DNA of 64,000 nucleotides, taken from assembly GCA_964601275.1 (NCBI GenBank), contig CAZRMV010000005.1:240017-304016 (forward strand), written 5' to 3'. Position 1 is the stretch's first letter. Every line of letters starts with the position of its first letter. The notes below the pieces were generated by a model, which saw only the letters and a program-made list of their open reading frames with translations, was not told where the DNA came from and made no database searches. Below are positions 8,107 to 16,507 of this stretch, piece after piece. The translations under genes and the position numbers were made by a program. The DNA comes from JAOZPE01 sp964601275. Its GTDB lineage: Bacteria; Krumholzibacteriota; Krumholzibacteriia; JAJRXK01.

Positions 8107-9759
8107 CTAGTTCCGACCGGAGCGGCGACGATCCACTGCGGCCCGCAGTGCACTCGCCCAGCCGTTTCCGCCCGCCAACTGCTGGTAGCGTTCCACCAGC
8201 CGGGAGGCGCGCTCGATGTCCCCGCCGGCCAGCGCCACGTACACCCGGTTGTAGAGGGCCGGCGGATAGAGAGCCGAGGAGGGCTCCACCCGGGCCAGGG
8301 CCTCGTCGGCCTGCTGCAGCAGTTCCCTGCGTTGGGCGGGGTCGGAGATCTCCATGGCCTGGTGGTAGCGCACCACCCCGAGTCCGATGAGCCCCTCCGC
8401 GTTGAGGGGATCGTGCCGCAGGGCTTCCTGGTAGTTCTGCGCGGCCAGGTCGAGACGTCCCCGCGCCAGCTTGAGGTGGCCGAGGGCGTTGCTGGTGGCC
8501 ACGGGATCCTTGCCCTGACTGCGCTCCAGGATCAGTTCGTCCTCCACCTCCAGGAGCTGTTCCTCGTCGACCGTCTTGCTTCCGCCGCGCCGCGGTCCAG
8601 AGGCCTCCGGGGTGAAGGGCTGGACCAGGCGCAGCGGAGCGGCCGCGTCCTGCGGGTAGGACAGGGTGGGAATGAGCCGGGAACCCGCGGATCCTCCCTC
8701 GGTACCCGAAGGCACCGGCTTCTTCAGCAGGGGGGAGAAGACGACCACCAGCAGGGCGGCGGTAGCCACGATCGCCTGGGCGAATGGATGCCGGGGTCGG
8801 CGCGGGAAGGCCAGGATCGACGGTCTGTCCTCCCTCTCGAGTTTCCGGCGCAGCTCCCGGAAGTACGACACACCCTCGTGGAGTTGCAGTCGGCTCCACA
8901 GCGCGTCGTCGAGGGGGGTGTCCAACAGAGCCGCCACCGCCGCCAGCTCCCGCCGGGCCCGATCATCCTGGGCCAACAGGGTCATGCGCTGGGCGGTGGT
9001 CCGCTCGTCCAGATCTCCCAGCACGAAGGCCAGGATCTCTTCGGGATCACGCCAGGGGTCCGGGGTGGGACCATCTCCCCCCCCCTGGCCACCGTCGATG
9101 GAACGGGAACGGGCGCCGGGACCACCGAAGTGCCGGCGGAGGATCTTGCGGCCCCGTTCGATCACCTTCTCCACGCCGCCCCGGCTGAGCTGGAAACCCT
9201 CGATGGAGGCGATGCGGGCAGCGCTCACCCCATCCATGAAGGCCAGGTTGCAGATGGCGATATCCCGTTGGCAGGTGGGACGGTCCTTCCAGTGCTCGCG
9301 GAGAACCGGCTCGACCCGCTCGAGGATCTGCTGGGTGTGGGTCCATTCGTCCGGGGCGGGACCGTCGTGCCGGGCCTGGTCGAGGATCAGCTCGAGGGTT
9401 TCGCCATCGAGGGACGCGAACTTCGGGCGTTTGAGGGTTCCCTCGGCCTTCAGGCGGTCGCGCACCACGTTGGCCGCCGTGGTCCGCAGATAGACATGGA
9501 ACGCGCCCTCGGTGCGGCCGGGTTGGTTCCGGATATGTCTTCGATGATTGCGGAGGAGTCGCATCCAGGTCTCCTGTCGTGCGTCCTCGAGATCTTCGGC
9601 CTTCCACCGCCCTGGGACGAGGAGGCGGTAGGTGCCGGCCACCGCTCTCAAGACGGTGCGGTCGAAGCGGCGGATCAGCTCACCCCAGGCTCGTTCGTCG
9701 TCGGAAGACACGCAGCGGGCGTAGAGTTCTTCGAACGGGGTCTTGGCTCCGTATCCCAT
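8107..9759 (-). CDS. Sigma factor fused to anti-sigma-like region, transmembrane helix and TPR domain
   Basis: A 550-residue multidomain protein. Residues ~20-105 look like sigma region 2 (AEDLEDARQETWMRLL and AFHVYLRTTAANVVRDRL). Residues ~145-210 look like region 4 (helix pair MDGVSAARIASIEGFQLSR, GGVEKVIERGRKILRR). A Gly-rich linker (~220-232) is followed by a helical stretch (~238-310) resembling anti-sigma N-domains (EEILAFVLGDLDERT). One transmembrane helix lies at ~327-345, and ~400-540 are TPR-like helices (NALGHLKLARGRLDLAAQNYQEAL). The sigma part should be cytosolic and the TPRs outside. It is divergent from the CHAT/unknown/subtilase operon across 177 nt. A membrane-held sigma factor controlled from outside is the likely role; family similarity is clear for the sigma and TPR parts, inferred for the middle. 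Confidence 0.75.
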   Translation of the reverse strand: MGYGAKTPFEELYARCVSSDDERAWGELIRRFDRTVLRAVAGTYRLLVPGRWKAEDLEDARQETWMRLLRNHRRHIRNQPGRTEGAFHVYLRTTAANVVRDRLKAEGTLKRPKFASLDGETLELILDQARHDGPAPDEWTHTQQILERVEPVLREHWKDRPTCQRDIAICNLAFMDGVSAARIASIEGFQLSRGGVEKVIERGRKILRRHFGGPGARSRSIDGGQGGGDGPTPDPWRDPEEILAFVLGDLDERTTAQRMTLLAQDDRARRELAAVAALLDTPLDDALWSRLQLHEGVSYFRELRRKLEREDRPSILAFPRRPRHPFAQAIVATAALLVVVFSPLLKKPVPSGTEGGSAGSRLIPTLSYPQDAAAPLRLVQPFTPEASGPRRGGSKTVDEEQLLEVEDELILERSQGKDPVATSNALGHLKLARGRLDLAAQNYQEALRHDPLNAEGLIGLGVVRYHQAMEISDPAQRRELLQQADEALARVEPSSALYPPALYNRVYVALAGGDIERASRLVERYQQLAGGNGWASALRAAVDRRRSGRN

Positions 9760-9873
9760 CCCGGCTCCCGGCAGAGAATCGAATCAGCGGCTCGGGGGCC
9801 AGTCTGCTTTCCGGGATGGGGGACGTCAAGCCACGCTCCTGGGTCCACACTCTCCTGGGACGAGAACCAAGCG

Positions 9874-9894
9874 CGGGTTCCTACCCGGGTTCCT
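9874..9894. repeat. Direct repeat in the divergent promoter region of the sigma/CHAT locus
   Basis: CGGGTTCCT occurs at 9874-9882 and again at 9886-9894, a 12-bp period, i.e. about one helix turn. On the minus strand each copy reads AGGAACCCG, which contains the GGAAC box common in -35 elements of ECF sigma promoters; a CGTC lies 14 nt downstream of the gene-proximal copy. It could be an autoregulated promoter or an operator for the sigma/TPR gene. The spacing is shorter than the usual 15-17 nt. Confidence 0.3.
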
Positions 9895-9936
9895 GGGAGG
9901 GTGACAGCCCGGCCGGTTTCATGGTCGAATGGGCCC

Positions 9937-12900
9937 ATGCGCTGGATCCGTCTCCTGCTCCTGACCCTTCTCTGCCTGGTTCCCACCAGCAGTGGGAAGG
10001 CCCAACCGGGCGCAAGCGCGCCCGGCCGCTGGACCGCCCTGATGTATCCGCCGGTCCTTGAGCCGATGATCGAGCCCGGCACCGGGCCGGAAGAGCTCGA
10101 GGGGCAACTGGATGCGAGCCTGGCCGCGACGGTCCAGGATCCTCGTCGGCTGGAGACCTGGACCCGGACGGTGATCCTGCAACTGATGCTGGACCAACCG
10201 CAACGAGCCCTGAGGACCCTGCGGCGGGCCCGGGGGGTGGGGCAATGGACCCTCGCCCAGGAGGCCCGACTGGTCTTCCTGGAGGCGGCGGCGAGCATCG
10301 CCCGGGAGCCGCGGGAGAGCGATCCATTGGACGGCGAGAAACTCCTGGAGGAGGCCGCCCGTGCGTTGCGGGGGATCCTCGAAGTGGACTCGATGCGGTG
10401 CAGCGCGCGCTACGGTCTGGCGATGATCGAATGCGCGTGGGGTCGTCCGGGGCCCGCCCGGGCCCTGCTCGATTCCCTGCCGGATCTGCCCCCCGCCGAC
10501 CGCCGGCGGCTGTGGAAGGAGATGGTCCGGGCCTCCTCGTCGGGGATGGACACCTGGAAGCCGCATTTCCAGGCGGCGCGCGATCGAGGCCTGGCCTGGG
10601 AGATGCGCACCGCGGCCCACCTGGCCCCCGGACCCTATCTCCTGACCTTCCAGAAGCACCTGGACGGCCCGATCGAGGCCGGCTTGAGCCAGGGTCGAGG
10701 GGGGATGGCAGTCGATTTCCGCGAGGTGGAGTCGCTCATGGAGGAAATCCCCTGGGATCCTCCCGATTTCTACCGGGGCGTCCGCCGCCGGATCGAGACC
10801 ATCCGTTCCCTGGATGCGGCGCGGGGACAACGGGCCCTCGAGCTGGTACGGGCCCAACACCGTTTCGACCGCTTCTTCTCCGAGGAAGGCCGGGAGTGGA
10901 AGGAGCGCTGCGCGCGCGCGGTGGCCTTCTCCGAGGGGAAGGCCGAAGCCAGCGAAGCCCTGGGTCTGTGGTATCTCGCCGGTCGTTGGCACTGGGGCCG
11001 GGGCTTCGCCCTGGGGGAGATGGGGCGTACGCGCGAACAGCTCGCCGAATACGAAGCCGCGGTCCGCTGCGCCGAGGAACTGGGGGATCCCGCCTACCTG
11101 TCCTCGTGCATCTACAATCTCTCCGCACTGTATGCAGTCGCGGGAGAGCGAGCCCGTCGCCTGCACCTGCTGCCCTCCCTGGTCGAGCTGGCCGAACGTT
11201 ACGGGATCTCCACCGCCCCGGTCGCCCTCGCCCAGGCGGGATCCTACGCCGATCGGGGCGACTTCGACCGGGCCTTCGCCGCCGCGGCGCAGGCCTACCG
11301 GGAGAGCCGCCGCCGGGGCGACCGCTACCTGGAATCGACCGCCCTCACCCTCCTGGCCTGGAACGCGCTGTACCGGGATGATCCGGAACAGGCCGAACGT
11401 TTCGCCCGCGCCTTCCTCGACCGGGTCGAGACGGACTTCCTGCCCGGGCTGCCGCCTTCCTACCACCAGAGCGTGGTTTCCGAGAAGGTCTGGAGCATGA
11501 TCGTCCGGGGGCGCGCCCTGCCGGTGGGAGACCCCCGCCGGGCGGAATGGCTGGACCGGGCCAGGGCCGCGGCCCAGGGCCCCGGACAGCACCAACAACA
11601 ACTCTACTGTCTCCTGGCCGAGGCGGAGGATGGCCTGGCGACCGGCGAGTTCGCAAAGGTCCGCCGGGCGCTGGAGGCGGCCGAGGCGCTGGGCACCCGG
11701 CAAGAGCTGGACTACGAGCTGTGGCGGGTCGAGACCCTCCAGGGGCGGACCCTCGAGGCCCAGGGCCGATGGAAGGAGGCCGCCGGACGCTACGAGTCGG
11801 CTCTTTTCCGCCTGGAGAGCCAGAGCGCCGAGCTGGACCAGGCCCAGGCCCGGGCCGAATTCCTCCTGCCGGCCTCCGAGCTCTTCGACCGCTACATCGC
11901 GCTCCTGGCCGGTCCCCTCCGGGATCCGGCGGCGGCCTATGCGGTGGATGAGCGCGACCGCGCCCACGCGCTCCTCTTGCGGTTGGGGGAGGAGGCGTCC
12001 GGAGGAAGCCACCGGGAGCGGGGTGGAGGAGGGCCGGGACGCAGCGAGAGCCCGGGCACCGGGAGCGTGCCGGGAGACATCCTCCGCCGGGTCCAGGAGA
12101 CCCTCGATCCGGAGGATCTGTTGCTGCAGTACCGGGTGTGCCGGAAGCGGATCGACCTGTGGCTGGTTTCCGCGTCGGATCTTCGCTACCTCAGCCTTCC
12201 GGCGGACGGCCGGGAGTTGGAGGAGAGGGTGGACGCGTGGCGGCGGGCGATCGAAGGAGGTTGGCCCAGCCCCCTGGCCGAGGAACTCGCCGCGCTCCTC
12301 CTGGACCCGGCCGAACCCGAGCTCAGCGCGGCGCGGCACGTCATCGTGGTCGCCGGCGCAACCCTCAGCCGCGTCCCCTTCGTCTTGCTGCGCCGCGAGG
12401 GGCGGCCTCTGCTCGAAGACCACGTCGTCTCCCATGAGATCAGCGGAGCGATCCGGGTCCTGCTCTCGGTGCGTCCCACTTTGCCGCCGACCGCTTCTTT
12501 GCTGGCGGTGGGGTACGACGGCTCGGTGACCCCGCCCGGTCTGCGCCTGCGGCCTTTGCCCCTGGCCGAGCGGGAAGCCACGGTGGTGGCTTCGCTCTCC
12601 TCCCGCGGAAGCACGCTGCGCGGAGACGAAGCCACCGCGGAGCGGGTCCGCGCCGACCTGGAGGGCGCGGCGATCCTCCACATCGCGTCGCACAGCGGAC
12701 TCGACGACTTCGGGGAGCCCTACATCCTGCTGGCGCCCGAGGACGGGCGTCCGGGGCTGGTGCGCGCCGAGGATCTGGCCTCGTGGCCACTGCAGAACGT
12801 CACCCTGGTCACCCTGGCGGGTTGTGAGAGTTCGCAGCTCGGCGCTCGCAACGTCCAGGGAGACCTGTCCACCCTCGGGGCGGCGATCTTTTCCGGGGGA

Positions 12901-13095
12901 AGCCGGGACCTGATCGCGTCCTTATGGAGAGTAGGGGATCGATCGACCCTGGAGATGATGCGCTCCTTCTACGGAAGCTATCTCACCGATGGGATGACGG
13001 CAGCCGAGGCGCTTCGCACGGCCCAATTGAAGATGGCTCACGGTGAAACGGCGCTGGAACGGGATTGGGGCGCATTCCGGGCCTACGGTCCCTGA
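9937..13095 (+). CDS. TPR-CHAT caspase-like protease, with signal peptide
   Basis: A 1052-residue protein. The first ~22 residues (MRWIRLLLLTLLCLVPTSSG and on to KAQ) look like a cleavable signal peptide, so the enzyme may be exported. A long helical TPR-like region spans ~50-680. The last ~330 residues are a CHAT cysteine-protease domain of the caspase/separase clan: His919 lies in LHIASHSG and Cys963 in VTLAGCESSQ, followed by the conserved LIASLWRVGDRSTLEMM segment. The ATG at 9937 is chosen because it starts the signal peptide; upstream open frame is antisense to the sigma/TPR gene. It leads an operon with the next two genes (30-nt gap, then 1-nt overlap). The substrate is unknown. Confidence 0.82.
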   Translation: MRWIRLLLLTLLCLVPTSSGKAQPGASAPGRWTALMYPPVLEPMIEPGTGPEELEGQLDASLAATVQDPRRLETWTRTVILQLMLDQPQRALRTLRRARGVGQWTLAQEARLVFLEAAASIAREPRESDPLDGEKLLEEAARALRGILEVDSMRCSARYGLAMIECAWGRPGPARALLDSLPDLPPADRRRLWKEMVRASSSGMDTWKPHFQAARDRGLAWEMRTAAHLAPGPYLLTFQKHLDGPIEAGLSQGRGGMAVDFREVESLMEEIPWDPPDFYRGVRRRIETIRSLDAARGQRALELVRAQHRFDRFFSEEGREWKERCARAVAFSEGKAEASEALGLWYLAGRWHWGRGFALGEMGRTREQLAEYEAAVRCAEELGDPAYLSSCIYNLSALYAVAGERARRLHLLPSLVELAERYGISTAPVALAQAGSYADRGDFDRAFAAAAQAYRESRRRGDRYLESTALTLLAWNALYRDDPEQAERFARAFLDRVETDFLPGLPPSYHQSVVSEKVWSMIVRGRALPVGDPRRAEWLDRARAAAQGPGQHQQQLYCLLAEAEDGLATGEFAKVRRALEAAEALGTRQELDYELWRVETLQGRTLEAQGRWKEAAGRYESALFRLESQSAELDQAQARAEFLLPASELFDRYIALLAGPLRDPAAAYAVDERDRAHALLLRLGEEASGGSHRERGGGGPGRSESPGTGSVPGDILRRVQETLDPEDLLLQYRVCRKRIDLWLVSASDLRYLSLPADGRELEERVDAWRRAIEGGWPSPLAEELAALLLDPAEPELSAARHVIVVAGATLSRVPFVLLRREGRPLLEDHVVSHEISGAIRVLLSVRPTLPPTASLLAVGYDGSVTPPGLRLRPLPLAEREATVVASLSSRGSTLRGDEATAERVRADLEGAAILHIASHSGLDDFGEPYILLAPEDGRPGLVRAEDLASWPLQNVTLVTLAGCESSQLGARNVQGDLSTLGAAIFSGGSRDLIASLWRVGDRSTLEMMRSFYGSYLTDGMTAAEALRTAQLKMAHGETALERDWGAFRAYGP

Positions 13096-13125
13096 TCTTG
13101 ACCCTCGCTCGAATGGAGGAGCGCT

Positions 13126-13785
13126 ATGTCGAACTCCAATCCTACCCCGAACGCCCCGGCAACCGTGCACTTCGGCGGAAACCACCTGACGGTCCAGACC
13201 GGGAAGATGTCCTTCGTCCAGTATGGTTTCGAGGACGATCCCGGACCGGACGGAGGATCCTTCCATCCCGACCAGGTCGTCCTCCTGGTCCTGAACAACA
13301 GTCGGTCGGTGGTCTACGAGTTCGAAGACGCCTCCGGTCACACGAGCTCATATCCTTCCAGCCCCGAGTCGCCCCCGGAGGATTACGTCGTCATCCTCTG
13401 GCCGCGAGACGAAGGGATGCCGCCGGACGATCTCGCCCCGGAAAAGCTCTTCGAGCACGTCAAGCCGAAGAAGAACAAGAGATGGCCTCGTGAGTACTTC
13501 CAGACGGGCAACCGCACGGAGTGCTGGAACACCGCCCTCGTCTTCAAGGACCAGAACCAGAACTATGCCTACCGGTGTCTTCCCAACGGCGGCAGCGACA
13601 CCTACCTCTTCTCGTTGAAGGATCTCGATGTGGTTCCCTGGATCTGGGAACGGTCTGCCAGCGGAGTCGAGGGTACGCTGCGCCGGCTGCTGGGCGACTC
13701 CGCCGCTCCTCTCTTGAGGGCCGTGGAAGCGCGCGCCGGAGGTCCCCAGCAGACCAACGGCGGTCTGCCCTATCCGCCGAAGTGA
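13126..13785 (+). CDS. Protein of unknown function between two proteases
   Basis: A 219-residue soluble protein that I do not recognise. There is no signal peptide or membrane segment. The N-terminal ~100 residues are predicted beta-rich (VVLLVLNNSRSVVYEFED, then DYVVILWPRDEG); the middle is basic (HVKPKKNKRW); a Cys pair is at TECWNTA and YRCLPNGG; and the C-terminus is Pro/Gly/Gln-rich (GGPQQTNGGLPYPPK). A GGAGGA box precedes the ATG. It lies 30 nt after the CHAT gene and its stop overlaps the subtilase start by 1 nt, so all three are made together. Its place suggests a substrate, adaptor or effector of the two proteases; this is inference. Confidence 0.7.
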   Translation: MSNSNPTPNAPATVHFGGNHLTVQTGKMSFVQYGFEDDPGPDGGSFHPDQVVLLVLNNSRSVVYEFEDASGHTSSYPSSPESPPEDYVVILWPRDEGMPPDDLAPEKLFEHVKPKKNKRWPREYFQTGNRTECWNTALVFKDQNQNYAYRCLPNGGSDTYLFSLKDLDVVPWIWERSASGVEGTLRRLLGDSAAPLLRAVEARAGGPQQTNGGLPYPPK

Positions 13786-15182
13786 TGCACCCTGCCAACG
13801 TCCTGGTGCAGGTGCGCGGAGCGAGGGAACTCGACTTCGACGCGAACGCGCCTTTGGGGGAAGACGACGCCTGGGCTCCGGCCCGCGCGCGGCTTCGGCG
13901 CCGGATCGAGAGAGAAACCCCCGCGTCGGTGTCGGGATGGCTGGTCACCGCGCCGCTCGTCCTGCTTCGCTGCGCCGGCGACGAGCGCGCGGCTCTTCTG
14001 GAGACCCTTTCCCGCTGGCCCGAGGTGGAGCGCGCCGAAGCGGTGTTCCCCGAGATGGATGGAACGGCGCCCACCACGGTCATCCGCCGGACCGATCCCG
14101 GCCCTTCACCGCCCTGCTCGAGGGAAATGGACGCGACGGTCATGGGCTTCGTCGACATCGGCCGGCCCGACCTGAGACATCCTCAACTGGAACTGTCGAT
14201 CCTGCGTCTTCCCCACATCCCCCTCTTCTCCATCCATGGGGACGAGGTGATCGCTCCGCACCCCACCTCGGTGCTGGCCTCGTACCTGGAGGCCCTGGGT
14301 GAGGTGGCGCCCAGCCGGTGCCTCTTCGAAAGCCTGCCTCCCGGGGCGGGTCCCTTCGCCTGGTTGGCCTCCCTCGACCGCCTGATCCTGCGCGGAGCGA
14401 AGATCGTCAATCTGAGTTATGGTCGCCTGCCCCTGGAGAGAGCCCTGGGCTGGGCCGCGCTGGAGTGGGGAACGCGTCTGTTGTGCCGCACGAACCAGGT
14501 TCTGGTGGTGGCCGCGGCCGGTCAGCCCTGTGACAGTCTGCGCGAAGGGCGTCGACTCCATCTTCCCGCTTCGGCGCCGGAGGTGCTCGCCGCCGATGGA
14601 GAGGGCCGCTGGTGGGCGCATGGTCCCATCGAGGAGGGAGAGGAGGAGATCCTGCTCGCGTCGCGGCACGATCCCCTGGGTGGCCGCGAGGGTTCCTCCT
14701 TCTCCGCTCCGCGCCTGGCCGCCCGGGTCACCGAGATCCACGGACGTCTGCCCGGGGGCAGCCGGCATCCAGAACTCCTGCGCGCGGTCCTGCTGGCCGG
14801 CGCGCGTCCTTCCCGCCCGGAACTGCCCAGTCCGGGCGCGCCCGAGTCGACCCGGCTGTGGAGGATCGCGGTTTCCCGCAGTTTCGTCCACGGCAACGCG
14901 CGCCAGTGCTTCGAATGGTTCTCTCCGATGCGGGTGCCGCAGCGGGTGGCGCTGTGCTGGCGGGGAGATGACGGCGGCCCGCGTCTCAACCCGACGTTGC
15001 ACGAGGATGCCTACCGCCTGTATCGTGGTCGCCGTTGGCTGGTCGCCGATCTTCCCGCCCGGGTCCAGCGCGTCGTGCTCGAGGCCGGCCGAGGGGAGTG
15101 GAGTCTGGCCTGGCATCCTCTGGACGTCCCGGACCTGAGGGCCCTGCGCGTCGACCGTGCTTCCTACGAACGGGCATCTTGA
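13785..15182 (+). CDS. Subtilisin-like (S8) serine protease, cytosolic, divergent
   Basis: A 465-residue protein with a divergent subtilase core. Asp124 lies in MGFVDIGRPDL, His159 in PHPTSVLASYL (where subtilases have HGTxVA), and Ser305 in GSSFSAP (where subtilases have GTSxAxP), so the catalytic triad is kept. The oxyanion Asn is replaced by Gln247 in VVAAAGQPCDS. There is no signal peptide. Residues 1-110 are a separate N-terminal region that may act like a propeptide (AALLETLSRWPEVERAEAVFPE resembles inhibitor-type prodomains), and ~360-465 form a beta-rich C-terminal domain. The ATG shares one base with the stop of the preceding gene. It may cleave, or be switched on by, its operon partners. 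Confidence 0.72.
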   Translation: MHPANVLVQVRGARELDFDANAPLGEDDAWAPARARLRRRIERETPASVSGWLVTAPLVLLRCAGDERAALLETLSRWPEVERAEAVFPEMDGTAPTTVIRRTDPGPSPPCSREMDATVMGFVDIGRPDLRHPQLELSILRLPHIPLFSIHGDEVIAPHPTSVLASYLEALGEVAPSRCLFESLPPGAGPFAWLASLDRLILRGAKIVNLSYGRLPLERALGWAALEWGTRLLCRTNQVLVVAAAGQPCDSLREGRRLHLPASAPEVLAADGEGRWWAHGPIEEGEEEILLASRHDPLGGREGSSFSAPRLAARVTEIHGRLPGGSRHPELLRAVLLAGARPSRPELPSPGAPESTRLWRIAVSRSFVHGNARQCFEWFSPMRVPQRVALCWRGDDGGPRLNPTLHEDAYRLYRGRRWLVADLPARVQRVVLEAGRGEWSLAWHPLDVPDLRALRVDRASYERAS

Positions 15183-15185
15183 TCG

Positions 15186-15436
15186 ATGGTCTTTTCCCGC
15201 CGAGCCGCCACCCCCGATTTCGAGGGCGGCAACTACTTCGATCTCTTCCTGATCGCCGCGATCGCGACCATCGCCGATCCATGGTTCTCGTGGTTGGGCG
15301 GCTCATTCCGCTCTTCATCCTCATCCGGTACATGATGGAGAGGGAGAAGGTGGTGGCGCGGGAGGAAAACTCGCCTTTGCGAAGCCCTTCCCAGAACGCA
15401 TATTTGCAGACCGGGCCCACCAAGGAGAGAACATGA
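15186..15436 (+). pseudogene. Possible frameshifted small membrane protein
   Basis: An ATG at 15186 opens a 49-codon frame with a hydrophobic stretch (YFDLFLIAAIATIADPWFSWL) that ends at 15335. In the frame overlapping its end, a second short frame (15281-15436) continues with LIPLFILIRYMMEREKVVAREEN and stops at the next gene. Joined by a one-base shift near 15295-15305 they would make a plausible ~80-residue protein with two membrane helices and a charged tail. This may be a decayed gene, an assembly error, or two unrelated short frames. No good ribosome site is seen before 15186. It follows the subtilase gene by 3 nt. Confidence 0.3.
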
Positions 15437-16455
15437 TGCGCAAACCGGTCGTTCTGGTCACCGGGGCCAACGGCGAGATCGGCCATGGTCTCATCGAGCG
15501 GATCTCCGAGGAGGGCGGCAAGGACATCGTCGCCCTCGATCTGGTCCCGCTCGACGAAGAACTGGCCCAGCGATGCCACGAGGTCTTCGTGGGCAGCATC
15601 CTCGACTCGCAGCTGACCGAGCGCATCGTCAGCCGCTACGAGATCACCGAGATCCATCACCTGGCCGCGTTGCTCTCCACCCGCGCCGAGTTCGCGCCGG
15701 AGACCGCGCACCAGGTGAACGTCGAGGGAACCCTGGGGCTCTTGCAACTGGCCCTGGAGCAGTCGAGCTGGAGCGGCCGGCCGGTGAAGTTCCTCTTTCC
15801 CAGCTCGATCGCGGTCTACGGCCTTCCCGATCTGGCCACCAAGAACCGGGCGAAGAAGGTGAAGGAATACGAGTGGATCGCGCCGACCACCATGTACGGC
15901 TGCAACAAGCTCTATTGCGAGGCGATCGGTCGGTACTTCTCCCGTTACTATCGGCAACTGGCCGCGGAGAAGGATACCCGCACCGTCGACTTCCGTAGCA
16001 TCCGCTTCCCCGGGCTCGTTTCCGCGGTGACGCTCCCCAGCGGCGGCACCAGCGACTTCGGTCCGGAGATGCTGCATGCGGCGGCCCAGGGCGAGCCCTA
16101 TGCCTGCTTCGTGCGCGAGGACACCACCATTCCCTTCATGGCCATGCCCGACGCGGTGGAGGGTCTGTTGAAGCTGAGTCGCGCGTCGCGCGAGGAGTTG
16201 AAGCACTCGGTCTACAACATCACCGCCTTCAGTCTCACCGCCGGCGAATTCGCGGAGAAGGTGCGCGAGCACTTCCCCGAGGCGAAGATCGAGTTTGCGC
16301 CCGATCTGAAACGACAGGCGATCGTCGATTCGTGGCCGATGGACACCGATGACACTGCCGCTCGGAAGGACTGGGGCTTCGCGCCGCGCTACGACCTGGA
16401 CAGCGCCTTCACCGAGTACCTCGTCCCGGCGATCCGCCGCCGCTACGCCGGATGA
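15433..16455 (+). CDS. NAD-dependent epimerase-type dehydrogenase, likely L-threonine 3-dehydrogenase
   Basis: A 340-residue extended short-chain dehydrogenase. The Rossmann motif VTGANGEIGHGL binds NAD; Ser in FPSSIAVYG and the Tyr-x3-Lys in MYGCNK form the catalytic set. The C-terminal signature VDSWPMDTDDTAARKDWGF strongly resembles the epimerase-type threonine dehydrogenases, which convert L-threonine to 2-amino-3-ketobutyrate, rather than sugar epimerases. AAGGAGAGAAC precedes tandem ATGs at 15433 and 15436. It is followed 52 nt later by pepD. A glycine C-acetyltransferase gene, the usual partner, is not nearby. Confidence 0.72.
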   Translation: MMRKPVVLVTGANGEIGHGLIERISEEGGKDIVALDLVPLDEELAQRCHEVFVGSILDSQLTERIVSRYEITEIHHLAALLSTRAEFAPETAHQVNVEGTLGLLQLALEQSSWSGRPVKFLFPSSIAVYGLPDLATKNRAKKVKEYEWIAPTTMYGCNKLYCEAIGRYFSRYYRQLAAEKDTRTVDFRSIRFPGLVSAVTLPSGGTSDFGPEMLHAAAQGEPYACFVREDTTIPFMAMPDAVEGLLKLSRASREELKHSVYNITAFSLTAGEFAEKVREHFPEAKIEFAPDLKRQAIVDSWPMDTDDTAARKDWGFAPRYDLDSAFTEYLVPAIRRRYAG

Positions 16456-16507
16456 ACCTCCGGGGTCACGCCCCCGGCTCCCCGTCACCTTCCAGGAGGA
16501 TTCCCCC

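Noticed and set aside
7915..9936. A long open frame that would extend the CHAT protein by ~670 residues at its N-terminus
   Set aside because: It is antisense to the sigma/TPR gene, its translation is compositionally biased with no domain, and a signal peptide starts cleanly at 9937.
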